NCBI GenBank assembly: GCA_913777945.1
Contig: CAJYTY010000008.1
Span: 248,001 to 312,000 of the forward strand
From: an uncultured Acinetobacter sp.
GTDB lineage: Bacteria > Pseudomonadota > Gammaproteobacteria > Pseudomonadales > Moraxellaceae
DNA length: 64,000 nucleotides
Reading direction: 5' to 3'
The notes beneath the pieces are model-generated. The model had not been told where the DNA came from. It worked only from the letters and a program-made list of their open reading frames with translations, and searched no databases. Below, piece by piece: positions 40,114 through 48,871 of the stretch. Position 1 is the first letter of the stretch; each line of letters starts with the position of its first letter. A program made the translations under genes and the position numbers.

Positions 40114-41352
40114 ATGCCTTTGAGTCTGCTGAAGTATGGATTAAGTGATGAGTATCCTGTGGAAGTGGATTTGCCACCCCCTAAGGAACTTAAGTCTCAT
40201 TATGACGTTGTGATTATTGGTGGAGGTGGACATAGTTTGGCGATTGCCTACTATTTATCGAAATATCACGGCATCAGTAATGTTGCGGTACTGGAAAAAT
40301 CATATTTGGGCGGCGGTAATACGGCACGTAATACGGCAGTGATTCGTTCCAATTATCTGACTTCAGACGGTGTGAAGTTTTATGCCGAGTCGGTTCGGAT
40401 GTTTAAAAATCTATCAAATGAATTTGATTTTAATATTATGTACTCCGAGCGTGGTCAATTGACCTTGGCGCATACAGATTCGACAGTTCGAGCATTTCGT
40501 CAGCGTGCAGAAGTCAACAAGCATTTTGGTGGGCGCACTGAAATGATTGATCGAAAGCAAATTAAGGAGCTAGTACCCTGTTTGAATCTGGATCCCGCAC
40601 ATTTACCTGTATTGGCTGGGTTGTGGCATATTGATGGTGCGACTGCGCGTCATGATGCCGTGGCATGGGGATATGCCAAAGAAGCTGCAAAGCGTGGTGT
40701 GGAAATTCATCAGCTCACTGAAGTGCAAGATTTTGTGGTGCAAGGCAATCAGGTCACGGCAGTTAAAACCAATCGCGGTATGGTGCAATGTGGCTGTGTG
40801 GTTCAGGCCATTGCGGGTGCGTCTTCAATCTTAATGAATAAGCTCAAGATCCGCGCGCCGATTCATACCTATCCTTTACAGGCCATGGTTTCACAACCTT
40901 TTAAGCCATTTATCAATCCGCTGGTAAGTTCTTCCGCGCTGCATTGTTATGTGCAGCAAACCAGTCGGGGAGAAATTGTATTTGGGGGGGGATCAGACCC
41001 GTATCCGTTGTACAACACGCGCTCCACCCTAGATTTAAAAGAAAGCCTGCTTGCTCATGCGATTGAAATGTTTCCGTTTATGGCCAATGTCAAGCTCATG
41101 CGTCAATGGGCGGGAATCACGGATATGACCCCAGACTATAGTCCGATCATGGGGAAATCGCCGTATGACAATTACTATCTGGATGCAGGTTGGGGCACTT
41201 GGGGCTTTAAATCGACGCCTATTTGCGGCAAAACCATGGCAGAGCTGGTCGCAACAGGGCGTACACCTGAACTAATCAAGCCATTTGAGCTGTCACGTTT
41301 TAGTCGTTTTCAACAAGTCAACGAAATGGGCGCGACTGCGGCGAGCCATTAA
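40114..41352 (+). CDS. soxB: Heterotetrameric sarcosine oxidase beta-type subunit (or N-methylglutamate dehydrogenase subunit A)
   Basis: 412 aa FAD-dependent amine oxidase of the DAO fold. The FAD loop is DVVIIGGGGHSLAIAY (residues 31-46), and GGGNTARNTAVIRSNYLTSDG is the family box. His180 in ARHDAVAWGYA corresponds to the residue that carries the covalent FMN in SoxB. It oxidises an N-methyl amino acid to the imine, with methylene transfer to THF in the alpha subunit. The family also covers MgdA of the N-methylglutamate pathway. First of four sox-type genes in the usual B-D-A-G order. Confidence 0.88.
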   Translation: MPLSLLKYGLSDEYPVEVDLPPPKELKSHYDVVIIGGGGHSLAIAYYLSKYHGISNVAVLEKSYLGGGNTARNTAVIRSNYLTSDGVKFYAESVRMFKNLSNEFDFNIMYSERGQLTLAHTDSTVRAFRQRAEVNKHFGGRTEMIDRKQIKELVPCLNLDPAHLPVLAGLWHIDGATARHDAVAWGYAKEAAKRGVEIHQLTEVQDFVVQGNQVTAVKTNRGMVQCGCVVQAIAGASSILMNKLKIRAPIHTYPLQAMVSQPFKPFINPLVSSSALHCYVQQTSRGEIVFGGGSDPYPLYNTRSTLDLKESLLAHAIEMFPFMANVKLMRQWAGITDMTPDYSPIMGKSPYDNYYLDAGWGTWGFKSTPICGKTMAELVATGRTPELIKPFELSRFSRFQQVNEMGATAASH

Positions 41353-41364
41353 GGAGAACATGAA

Positions 41365-41691
41365 ATGAAAATTATGCATTGTCCTTTAAATGGGCCACGA
41401 AATATCAGCGAATTTACCTACGGTGGTGAGTTTAAAGAAATGCCGGATCAGAATACGTGTAGTGATCTGGAGTGGGCAGATTATGTATTCAATACTGACA
41501 ATATTGCAGGCGTGGTTTTGGAGTGGTGGATGCATACCCCGAGCAGTTACTGGTTCATTGCACAAAGACATACCGTGACCGATGAAATTTTAAGAACTTT
41601 TGATCCTAAAGAAATCTTTGATCGACGTGTTGAATTTTCTGCAGTCAAAACCAGCGCATCTGCTACACCTATGAAGGAGTCTTTGACATGA
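41365..41691 (+). CDS. soxD: Sarcosine oxidase delta-type subunit lacking zinc ligands
   Basis: 108 aa, structural subunit of the heterotetramer. It keeps the family backbone (HCPLNGPRNISEFTYGGE, EWWMHTPSSYWFIAQRHT) and Cys6. But the second Cys (usual CPxCGPR, position 9) is Asn here, and the Cys after WxHxxGCR is Ser61. Only Cys6 and His57 of the four zinc ligands remain. Its position between soxB and soxA is canonical, and it overlaps soxA by ATGA. The length is slightly above the usual 90-100. Confidence 0.85.
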   Translation: MKIMHCPLNGPRNISEFTYGGEFKEMPDQNTCSDLEWADYVFNTDNIAGVVLEWWMHTPSSYWFIAQRHTVTDEILRTFDPKEIFDRRVEFSAVKTSASATPMKESLT

Positions 41692-44609
41692 GTAATCTTG
41701 CTTTACAACGGCTTCCGCATCCGTACGGTCGTATGATCGATCGTACCCAAGTCGTAGCGTTTGAATTTGATCATCAAAAATATCAAGGCTTTGCAGGGGA
41801 TAGCATTGCCAGCGCCTTAATTGCCAATCAGCGCTGGGTTATGTCGCGCTCTTTTAAATATCATCGTCCACGTGCACCATTGACCATGGCTGGACAAGAT
41901 GCCAATACCTTGATTCAGCTTCCAGAAGAAGCGAATGTTTTGGCAGATACCACAGACATTCAACCGCAATTACGTGCCGCTGGACAAAACTTTTCAGGCT
42001 CTTTATTGAAGGATTCTGATGCCTTTTTAGGTAAGTTTTCTAAATTTATGCCTGTTGGCTTTTACTACCGTGCATTTTACAAACCTAAGGGCGTGTGGAA
42101 ACTCTGGGAACCATTCATTCGTAAAAAAGCAGGTTTGGGTGTTCTGGATTTAAACTTTGAACCAGAATACTACGACAAAGCCTATCTGTTTCACGATGTG
42201 GTCGTGGTCGGTGGTGGGCCAGCAGGTTTGCAGGCGGCATTGTCTGCTGCAGAGCAAGGCGCCAAGGTACTTTTGGTCGAGCAAGAGAAATTGTTGGGTG
42301 GCAGCCTGAATTATGCACGCTTTGATGTTGAAGGAGTGGTGGCCGATCAGCTACGCGAGCAACTGGTGAATGCCGTTAATGCACATGCCAACATTCAAGT
42401 CATGACGCAGGCAGTATGTAATGCGTGGTTTACCGACCATTATTTACCTGTGATTCAGGGTAAGCGCATGTATAAAGTGCGCGCCAAGCAATGCATTGTA
42501 GCCAGCGGTAGCTTTGATCAACCTGTAATCTTTAGAAATAATGATTTGCCAGGGGTGATTCTAACCAGCGCAGTGCAACGTCTCATCAAGTTATATGCCG
42601 TCAAGCCTGGACAAAAAGTTGTCATTTTAACTGGTCATGATGATGGTTATTTGGCAGCACTGGACATGCTTGAAGCAGGTATAGACGTGGTTGCGGTGGT
42701 CGACTTGCGTGAAGTTCCACGTAATAAAGCCGCCTATGGTGCGGTCAAAGCCAAAAATGTGGCCTGTTATCTGGGCAGTACCGTATTTGAAGCTTTGCAT
42801 GACAAAACCATGCATCGCGTTCATGGTGTTGATATTCGAAAAATTGTATCTGAAGGTCAAGTCGCTCAAGAGATAAAAAAACTGGATTGCGACGTACTGT
42901 GTATGTCTTCTGGATACATGCCCGTGTACCAACTGCTCTGCCAAGCAGGTGGAAAGCTGAGTTATAACGATCAAAAAGCCGAGTTTCATCTTTCAGGCTT
43001 GCCTCAAGGCTTACATGTCACAGGCTCAGTCGAGGGTATACATGCCATTGAGCAGGTGGTGGAGCATGCAAAATATACGGGCACACTGGCTGCACAGTAT
43101 GCTTTAGGACAGCCGCTTAATATTCAATGGCCTTCAAATACTGTATTAAAAAACAATCCAATCAATTTTCCTTGGCCGATTTTTGCCCATCCTAAAGGCA
43201 AAGAGTTTGTCGATTTTGATGAAGATTTACAAATTCGAGATATCGTCAATGCCACCAAAAGTGGTTACCGCGATATCCAGTTGGTGAAGCGCTTTTCAAC
43301 GGTTGGCATGGGGCCATCGCAAGGTCGTCATTCAGCACTGCCCACAGCTCGTTTGGTCGCTAAGTCGACTCAGCGCAGTGTAAGTGAAACAGGGGTGACC
43401 ACAGCCCGACCTCCATTTACTGTGGAAAAACTGGCACATGTCGCAGGGCGTAGTTTTGATCCGTATCGCCAAACTCCGATGCATGCGCAACACCTTGAAG
43501 CAGGCGCCACCATGATGCCGGCAGGAAATTGGCAACGACCAGCCTTTTATGGTGATGCGGCACACCGATTACAACATATTGAAAATGAAGTGAAGCATGT
43601 ACGCAATCAAGTGGGCATGATTGACGTTTCTACGCTCGGCGGGCTTGAAATTCGTGGGCCAGATAGCGCTGAATTCATCAATCGGCTTTATACCTTTGGC
43701 TTTACAAAGTTGCCAGTGGGGAAAACCCGCTATGCCGTGATGTCGAATGAGCACGGAGTAGTGATTGATGACGGTGTTGCAGCGCGCTTGAGTGAGCATC
43801 ACTTTTATGTGACCGCTACTACAAGTGGTGTCGATCGTATCTATCAACAAATGCTGAAATGGAATGCACAGTGGCGTTTGAATCTAGACATTACCAATGT
43901 GACCACCGCGTTAGCCGCGGTGAATATCGCAGGCCCACAGTCACGTGCCGTGATGCAAAAAGTGTGTCACGATGTTGATTTGTCAAATACGGCGTTTCCA
44001 TATTTAGGTGTAAGGGAAGGACATATACAGGGCATTCCTGTACGTATCTTGCGAGTTGGCTTTGTAGGCGAGTTAGGCTATGAAATTCACTTTCCGGCAC
44101 GCTATGGCGAGTTTATGTGGAATCACCTCATGCAGGCTGGTCAGGCATTTGATATCAAGCCATTTGGCGTAGAAAGCCAGCGTCTGTTACGTCTGGAAAA
44201 AGGTCATATCATCATTAGTCAGGATACCGATGGCATGACTCATCCTCAGGAGGTTGATCTAGGATGGGCCGTTGCCAGAAACAAGCCTTGGTTTGTGGGC
44301 AAGCGTTCAATTGCAATCCTTGAGCAACAACCCTTAAAACGTAAATTGGTGTCATTTGTACTCGATAAATCGCAGGAAAAACCCTTAGAAGGACATATTG
44401 TGCTTGAGGGTGAGAATATTTCTGGAAATATCACCTCATGTGAATATTCACCTACGCTCGATAAAATTATTGGAATGGCTTATGTCGGAATTGGGCAAAG
44501 TGAGGTTGGACAGCAATTTCCAATTCGTGTTGAGAAGGGCGCAATGGTGCATGCCACTGTAGTGAAAGCGCCATTTTATGATCCAGAAAATCAGCGTCAG
44601 GAGATTTAA
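41688..44609 (+). CDS. soxA: Sarcosine oxidase alpha-type subunit (or N-methylglutamate dehydrogenase subunit C)
   Basis: 973 aa multidomain subunit. An N-terminal ferredoxin-like segment (about 1-100) is followed by a FAD/NAD-binding reductase half (DVVVVGGGPAGLQAAL at about 170-187; a second nucleotide region near KVVILTGHDDGYLAAL). The C-terminal half (about 600-973) is a THF-binding aminomethyltransferase (GcvT-like) domain with RNQVGMIDVSTLGGLEIRG and GYEIHFPARYGEFMWNHLMQ. It passes the methylene group to THF. Overlaps soxD by 4 nt; soxG starts 2 nt after it. Confidence 0.9.
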   Translation: MSNLALQRLPHPYGRMIDRTQVVAFEFDHQKYQGFAGDSIASALIANQRWVMSRSFKYHRPRAPLTMAGQDANTLIQLPEEANVLADTTDIQPQLRAAGQNFSGSLLKDSDAFLGKFSKFMPVGFYYRAFYKPKGVWKLWEPFIRKKAGLGVLDLNFEPEYYDKAYLFHDVVVVGGGPAGLQAALSAAEQGAKVLLVEQEKLLGGSLNYARFDVEGVVADQLREQLVNAVNAHANIQVMTQAVCNAWFTDHYLPVIQGKRMYKVRAKQCIVASGSFDQPVIFRNNDLPGVILTSAVQRLIKLYAVKPGQKVVILTGHDDGYLAALDMLEAGIDVVAVVDLREVPRNKAAYGAVKAKNVACYLGSTVFEALHDKTMHRVHGVDIRKIVSEGQVAQEIKKLDCDVLCMSSGYMPVYQLLCQAGGKLSYNDQKAEFHLSGLPQGLHVTGSVEGIHAIEQVVEHAKYTGTLAAQYALGQPLNIQWPSNTVLKNNPINFPWPIFAHPKGKEFVDFDEDLQIRDIVNATKSGYRDIQLVKRFSTVGMGPSQGRHSALPTARLVAKSTQRSVSETGVTTARPPFTVEKLAHVAGRSFDPYRQTPMHAQHLEAGATMMPAGNWQRPAFYGDAAHRLQHIENEVKHVRNQVGMIDVSTLGGLEIRGPDSAEFINRLYTFGFTKLPVGKTRYAVMSNEHGVVIDDGVAARLSEHHFYVTATTSGVDRIYQQMLKWNAQWRLNLDITNVTTALAAVNIAGPQSRAVMQKVCHDVDLSNTAFPYLGVREGHIQGIPVRILRVGFVGELGYEIHFPARYGEFMWNHLMQAGQAFDIKPFGVESQRLLRLEKGHIIISQDTDGMTHPQEVDLGWAVARNKPWFVGKRSIAILEQQPLKRKLVSFVLDKSQEKPLEGHIVLEGENISGNITSCEYSPTLDKIIGMAYVGIGQSEVGQQFPIRVEKGAMVHATVVKAPFYDPENQRQEI

Positions 44610-44611
44610 CC

Positions 44612-45283
44612 ATGCAGTCACTTTATCAGGCAGAACGTAGTCCTATTGAAAAAGCTGGATCTCAAATTGCATATCAAAGCTTTGGTTTGGGAAAACGCTT
44701 TCTTCAGGATCAATCTTTTTCCGATGAAAAAACGATAGCCCAGTGCAGTATTGTAGATTTAACCAATCTATCACGTGTGGGGTTTAGAGGACAAGATGCC
44801 GCTGCCTACTTGAGCAGTTATGGATTTCAATTACCACAGCAACCCAATCAGGCTATACAGCAAGAAGATGGATGCTGGGTACTACGTTTATCCTTGACTG
44901 AATATTGTGTACTTGGGTCGCTTCAGGATTTTGGTGAGCGCGTGAGCCAGTTGGAGCAAGGTTGGCAAATGGATGAGTGTGCCAATTATTTACTCCCACG
45001 CCAAGATAGCCATGCATGGATTCAGTTATCTGGCACGCCTGTAGCCGAGGTCATGGCAAAGTTATGTGCTGTGGATATGCGACTTGATGTATTTCAGGTG
45101 GGGCAGATTGCACAGACATCCGTCGCACGAATCAATGCAATAGTGGTAAATGTTAGTGATCCAAATACGCATAAGTTTAATATTCTGTGTGATCGTGCGG
45201 CAGCACTCTACTTGTGGGGTGTTTTGCAAGATGCGATACAGGAATTTGATGGAAAAATATCTGGAATCAATGTGTTGTTGTAA
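44612..45283 (+). CDS. soxG: Sarcosine oxidase gamma-type subunit
   Basis: 223 aa, distant GcvT/aminomethyltransferase-fold subunit that caps the heterotetramer. CSIVDLTNLSRVGFRGQDAAAYLSSYGFQLP is the family start, and LPRQDSHAWIQLSGTPVAEVMAKLCAVDMR the middle (each cited as landmarks). Assignment rests mainly on its place as the fourth gene of a B-D-A-G set. Two hairpins, the second a clear terminator, follow. Confidence 0.82.
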   Translation: MQSLYQAERSPIEKAGSQIAYQSFGLGKRFLQDQSFSDEKTIAQCSIVDLTNLSRVGFRGQDAAAYLSSYGFQLPQQPNQAIQQEDGCWVLRLSLTEYCVLGSLQDFGERVSQLEQGWQMDECANYLLPRQDSHAWIQLSGTPVAEVMAKLCAVDMRLDVFQVGQIAQTSVARINAIVVNVSDPNTHKFNILCDRAAALYLWGVLQDAIQEFDGKISGINVLL

Positions 45284-45351
45284 TGCGGGAAGATCATTGC
45301 AAGCGTTCATCACTTCCCCATTAAAATGATGAACGCGATCGACTCGTTTTT

Positions 45352-45387
45352 GGACAAATATCTGCCCAATGTATTTGTCCTTTTTTT
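45352..45387 (+). terminator. Terminator of the purU-folD-sox operon
   Basis: GGACAAATA/TATTTGTCC stem with an 11-nt loop, then seven Ts. A second perfect 10-bp hairpin (GCGTTCATCA/TGATGAACGC, 45303-45336) lies just upstream. Confidence 0.88.
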
Positions 45388-45408
45388 AAGGAGTATTTGG
45401 GTTTTGTC

Positions 45409-45702
45409 TTAGCTTGTTGGCAAGCCTTCTACGAAGCTAATCATCACATCTGCACATCCTTCACGCGCTAAACGCGCCTGTTTATATTCTTCTGAGTCAT
45501 AACATTGTTGTGCAGTCGTCAGATCTGGAAATTCAATAATGACATGACGCTGATAAGCCTGTCCTTCTAAACAAACAGATTCACCACCACGCGCTAAGAA
45601 TTTTGCACCGTATTTTTCAAAGGCAGCCGGCGCAAGTTTCATATATTCCTGATATTGCTGTATATCATGAATGGTGACATGTGCGATCCAGTAAGCACTC
45701 AT
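45409..45702 (-). CDS. DUF1330 family protein
   Basis: 97 aa, ferredoxin-like dimeric alpha/beta barrel family: AYWIAHVTIHDIQQYQEYMKLAPAAFEKYG, FLARGG, and VIIEFPDLTTAQQCYDSEEY. The ORF track extends 37 residues further 5'; AAAGGGATTAAAT selects the ATG at 45702. It lies 16 nt downstream of the gntR gene on the same strand, so it is probably co-transcribed with the regulator. A small helper enzyme or binding protein of the catabolic cluster is likely; no reaction is known. Confidence 0.85.
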   Translation of the reverse strand: MSAYWIAHVTIHDIQQYQEYMKLAPAAFEKYGAKFLARGGESVCLEGQAYQRHVIIEFPDLTTAQQCYDSEEYKQARLAREGCADVMISFVEGLPTS

Positions 45703-45718
45703 ATTTAATCCCTTTGAT

Positions 45719-46399
45719 TTATTGTTCCTGTGTTTGTTTTTCAAGAATTTGCTTGGCGATTGTCGATGCCTCATGCAAATGTGCAGCAACGGCTGCTTTG
45801 GCTGCATCGGCATCTTTCATTAAAATTGCCTCGACAATCGTACAAATACGTTCATAACCCGACACCGCACGATGGGGGGAATTAATGGTCATGGCACGTA
45901 AACGGCTGATTCGTCCGTTGAGGCGTTCAACTACTTCCCAAGCAATATCATGATTGGCAATTTCAAAAATAAAACGATACAGATCTCTAGAAACACTGAG
46001 TAAATCCTGCATTTTTCCATCTTCAAATGCATCATGTAGCTTTTGTAGATGGCTTTGAAGTTTCTGACTACCTTGCTCGTCAAGCTTTTTAGTACAGTCA
46101 ACTACGGCACTTTGTTCGAGCAATAAACGGATATCATAGATCTGCTGCGCAACATGCCAGTTTAATACCGATACAATCGGGCCTTTATTGGGTAGGGTTT
46201 CTACCAATCCTTCTGCTTCCAAATAACGAATCGCTTCACGTACCACCGTGCGGCTCACGCCTAATTCTTCACATAATACTCGCTCAACCAGACGTTTTCC
46301 TGCTGGGAAATAGCCTGTAATGATGGCATTACGCAGATTAGTTAGTGCCATTTCCCTCAACGTAATAGGGGGATGCTCGATTTTTAGATTCAAAGTCAT
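45719..46399 (-). CDS. GntR family regulator (FadR/VanR subfamily)
   Basis: 226 aa. Winged helix near the N-terminus (LREMALTNLRNAIITGYFPAGKRL..LCEELGVSRTVVREAIRYLEAEGLV) and an FCD-type all-helical effector domain with possible metal-binding residues (RDLYRFIFEIAN, HLHEA). It is divergent from the DUF1185-led operon and shares a 145-bp region containing the palindrome-like TTGTATACCA. A similar perfect palindrome precedes the succinate semialdehyde dehydrogenase gene, so this is the likely pathway repressor. ATG 46399 is chosen over the TTG at 46411. Confidence 0.88.
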   Translation of the reverse strand: MTLNLKIEHPPITLREMALTNLRNAIITGYFPAGKRLVERVLCEELGVSRTVVREAIRYLEAEGLVETLPNKGPIVSVLNWHVAQQIYDIRLLLEQSAVVDCTKKLDEQGSQKLQSHLQKLHDAFEDGKMQDLLSVSRDLYRFIFEIANHDIAWEVVERLNGRISRLRAMTINSPHRAVSGYERICTIVEAILMKDADAAKAAVAAHLHEASTIAKQILEKQTQEQ

Positions 46400-46489
46400 A
46401 CACTCACTCAAAATTTATTTGTGTAATTTTTGGTTACATTTATAGGCATCAATATTAGCAAAAAAAACGGTACTTGAGTAGTCTGTACT

Positions 46490-46502
46490 ATTGTATACCA
46501 TA
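46490..46502. promoter_or_regulatory. Candidate GntR operator in the divergent gntR/DUF1185 region
   Basis: ATTGTATACCATA contains the core TTGTATACCA, nearly identical to TGGTATACCA at 54404. It lies 43 nt upstream of the GTG start and so would overlap the promoter of the catabolic operon. Confidence 0.55.
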
Positions 46503-46544
46503 ATATTGTGTTTTATATTGATGTAAAACAAGGGAGGAAAATCC

Positions 46545-47147
46545 GTGAGCCTAATCCGAAAAACAGTACTGCACGTAGAAACAATTTATGTGGATGGTGG
46601 CAAAGAAGCGCCAACACCATTAAAGATGGTGGCTGCTGCTGCGGTACTTAAAAATCCATGGGCTGGACAGGGATATGTCGAAGATCTTGCACCAGAAATC
46701 CGTCGCATTGCGCCAGAGTTGAGCAAGCATTTAACCAAGATGATTATTGATGAAGTTGGTTCTGGTGAAGCCGTCGAGGCATTTGGTAAATCTGCTGTTG
46801 TCGGGCTCGATGGTGAGCTCGAACATGCTTCTGCACTCATTCATACCTTGCACTTTGGTAATACTTACCGCAGCGCTGTGGGTGCGAAATCTTATTTGGC
46901 ATTTAACAATACACGTGGCCCAGCAAATGCACCGATTTTAGTGCCGATGATGGACAAAAATGATGAAGGTCGCCGTTCACATTATTTGACAGTTCAATTC
47001 GCGATTGCCGATGCACCCGCTGCAGATGAACTGGTGGTGGTGATTGCAGCCTCAACCGCAGGTCGCCCACATCACCGGATTGGTGATCGTTATAAAGATT
47101 TAGAAGAGTTAGGCCATGATCTCAAAAACCCTGCAGCTGTCAAATAA
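46545..47147 (+). CDS. DUF1185 ('amino acid synthesis family') protein
   Basis: 200 aa, cytosolic. Landmarks are KTVLHVETIYVDGGKEAP, VGSGEAVEAFGKSAVVG, EHASALIHTLHFGNTYR and AASTAGRPHHRIGDRYKDL. The family name is historical; its biochemical function is not established to my knowledge. It starts a tightly packed operon (GTG after GGGAGGA) and overlaps the next gene by 32 nt. Proteins of this family recur beside two-component monooxygenase clusters, so a helper or small isomerase/hydrolase role in ring-cleavage product handling is plausible. Confidence 0.8.
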   Translation: MSLIRKTVLHVETIYVDGGKEAPTPLKMVAAAAVLKNPWAGQGYVEDLAPEIRRIAPELSKHLTKMIIDEVGSGEAVEAFGKSAVVGLDGELEHASALIHTLHFGNTYRSAVGAKSYLAFNNTRGPANAPILVPMMDKNDEGRRSHYLTVQFAIADAPAADELVVVIAASTAGRPHHRIGDRYKDLEELGHDLKNPAAVK

Positions 47148-47907
47148 TCGTACCGCTCATTATTTTGAGCAAGGTGAAGGAGAACCGCTGGTTCTCATTC
47201 ACGGTGTAGGAATGCAGGCCGAGGCATGGTATCCACAAATTGATTATTTTTCAAAGCATTATCATGTTGTTTCTCTGGATATGCCAGGGCATGGTCAGAG
47301 TACTGCACTTGCAGCAGATGCACAGCTACAAGATTTTGTAGACTGGGCCATTGAGTGTATTTGTGCATTAAATCTGGGGCCTGTCAATCTGGCGGGACAT
47401 TCGATGGGGTCACTCATCACTACAGGTGTAAGTGTGACCCGACCAGATCTAGTAAAGCGCATGGCAGTACTCAATGGCGTGTATAAGCGTACCGACGCGG
47501 CTCGAGAAGCTGTGATTCAGCGAGCCGAAGCGCTCAAACAAGGTCATATGGATATCGATACACCTTTGCAGCGCTGGTTTGGCCAAAGCGAAATTGAAAA
47601 GACCGCATCCGAACGGGTTAAATCGTGGCTTGAAAACGTGAATATGTCTGGATATACCACCGCCTATCGTGCTTTTGCACAAGGGGACTTGGTGTATGCA
47701 GATGGCTGGGCGGATATCCAATGTCCAGCACTGGTATTAACTGGTACAGATGATCCGAACTCAACCGCAGAAATGACTATACAAATGGCAAATCAGGCCA
47801 AGCATGGCACTGCAATTGTGATTGAAAATGAACGGCATATGGTGAATCTCACCGCACCTGAGAAAGTCAATCAAGCGATGCAAGCGTGGTTGGAAACAGC
47901 CCCCTAA
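47116..47907 (+). CDS. tgnD: Alpha/beta hydrolase, candidate TgnD-type enamide hydrolase
   Basis: 263 aa. Oxyanion strand VLIHGVGMQAEAW, nucleophile Ser96 in GHSMG, acid Asp in TGTDDPNS (212/213) and His241 in ENERHMVNL form a complete triad. In the trigonelline pathway of A. baylyi, TgnD is the hydrolase that splits the N-methylformamido-methylene succinate into methylamine, formate, CO2 and succinate semialdehyde; the gene company here fits that role. The specific name is inferred from context; the fold is certain. Overlaps DUF1185 by 32 nt. Confidence 0.72.
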   Translation: MISKTLQLSNNRTAHYFEQGEGEPLVLIHGVGMQAEAWYPQIDYFSKHYHVVSLDMPGHGQSTALAADAQLQDFVDWAIECICALNLGPVNLAGHSMGSLITTGVSVTRPDLVKRMAVLNGVYKRTDAAREAVIQRAEALKQGHMDIDTPLQRWFGQSEIEKTASERVKSWLENVNMSGYTTAYRAFAQGDLVYADGWADIQCPALVLTGTDDPNSTAEMTIQMANQAKHGTAIVIENERHMVNLTAPEKVNQAMQAWLETAP

Positions 47908-47936
47908 TTTGTTTCAGAGATTGAAGGAGTATTGAA

Positions 47937-48869
47937 ATGAGCGAAATGGATGCAGTGAATAAAATACGTGAGCTACGCGATGCCTTTGGATCATTTATGA
48001 CAGGCGTGACGGTCGTGACCACGTGTAAAGATGACGGGACGCCGCTTGGTTTTACCGCAAACTCTTTTGCTTCGGTGTCTTTGGAACCAGCTTTGCTTTT
48101 AGTCAGCATTGCCAAGACATCAAGCAATTATCATAACTTTGCAGATGCATCACACTTTGCCATTAATATTTTGGCAGAAGAACAAAAAGATGTATCTAAT
48201 ACCTTTGCCCGCCCAAGCGATGATCGATTTGCTCATTTAGCTTGGACAAAAAGTGAATATCAAAATCCATTAATTGACGGCGTCAGTGCTTGGTTCGACT
48301 GTACCACCTATCAGGTGGTCGATGCAGGTGACCATGCCATACTCATTGGTAAAGTAGAAAATTTTGCTTCGGCGGGTTTTGCAGGTCTTGGCTACTATCG
48401 CGGTGCCTATTTCACGCCAGCCAAATCCTCTACAGATGTCATTTCAAGCATGAAAGTCATGATGATGGCATTGATTGGGCACGAAAATAAAATCTTGCTC
48501 GAACAGACAGCCGATCATAAATGGGCCTTGCCGCATTTGATGGTCGAAAAAGACGGTGCAGAAAAGGCCTTGGAAAAGATCTTTGCAACCTATCAGCCAG
48601 AGGCATCACCCAGCTTTATCTATTCTGTGTATGACGATATCACCACTCAGCAGCAATACATTGCATTCTTGTGTAATACCCCTGTAGCGACTGCGCATAG
48701 AGGTCAGTTTGTCGATTTAAATGACCTTGAAAAACTCACATTCGTCGACAGTGCTTTACAAAGCATGCTGATGCGTTATCGCAAAGAAAATTATCTGAAA
48801 ACCTATGGTGTTTATTACGGTAATCATACCAGTGGCACAGTTCGTCAAATTGTTAAAGAGGGAGTTTAA
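47937..48869 (+). CDS. tgnA: Flavin reductase component with C-terminal extension (candidate TgnA)
   Basis: 310 aa. Residues about 10-165 are a flavin reductase domain (FGSFMTGVTVVTT, GFTANSFASVSLEPALLLVSI, GYYRGAYF), which supplies reduced FMN/FAD to a monooxygenase. The remaining 140 residues are unusual for such reductases: they look like a Nudix-type fold (MMMALIGHENKILLEQ, KWALPHLMVEKDGAEKALE) without a recognisable Nudix catalytic box, perhaps an effector-binding module. 2 nt before the LLM oxygenase gene, so the two form the two-component oxygenase. Confidence 0.78.
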   Translation: MSEMDAVNKIRELRDAFGSFMTGVTVVTTCKDDGTPLGFTANSFASVSLEPALLLVSIAKTSSNYHNFADASHFAINILAEEQKDVSNTFARPSDDRFAHLAWTKSEYQNPLIDGVSAWFDCTTYQVVDAGDHAILIGKVENFASAGFAGLGYYRGAYFTPAKSSTDVISSMKVMMMALIGHENKILLEQTADHKWALPHLMVEKDGAEKALEKIFATYQPEASPSFIYSVYDDITTQQQYIAFLCNTPVATAHRGQFVDLNDLEKLTFVDSALQSMLMRYRKENYLKTYGVYYGNHTSGTVRQIVKEGV

Positions 48870-48871
48870 CC

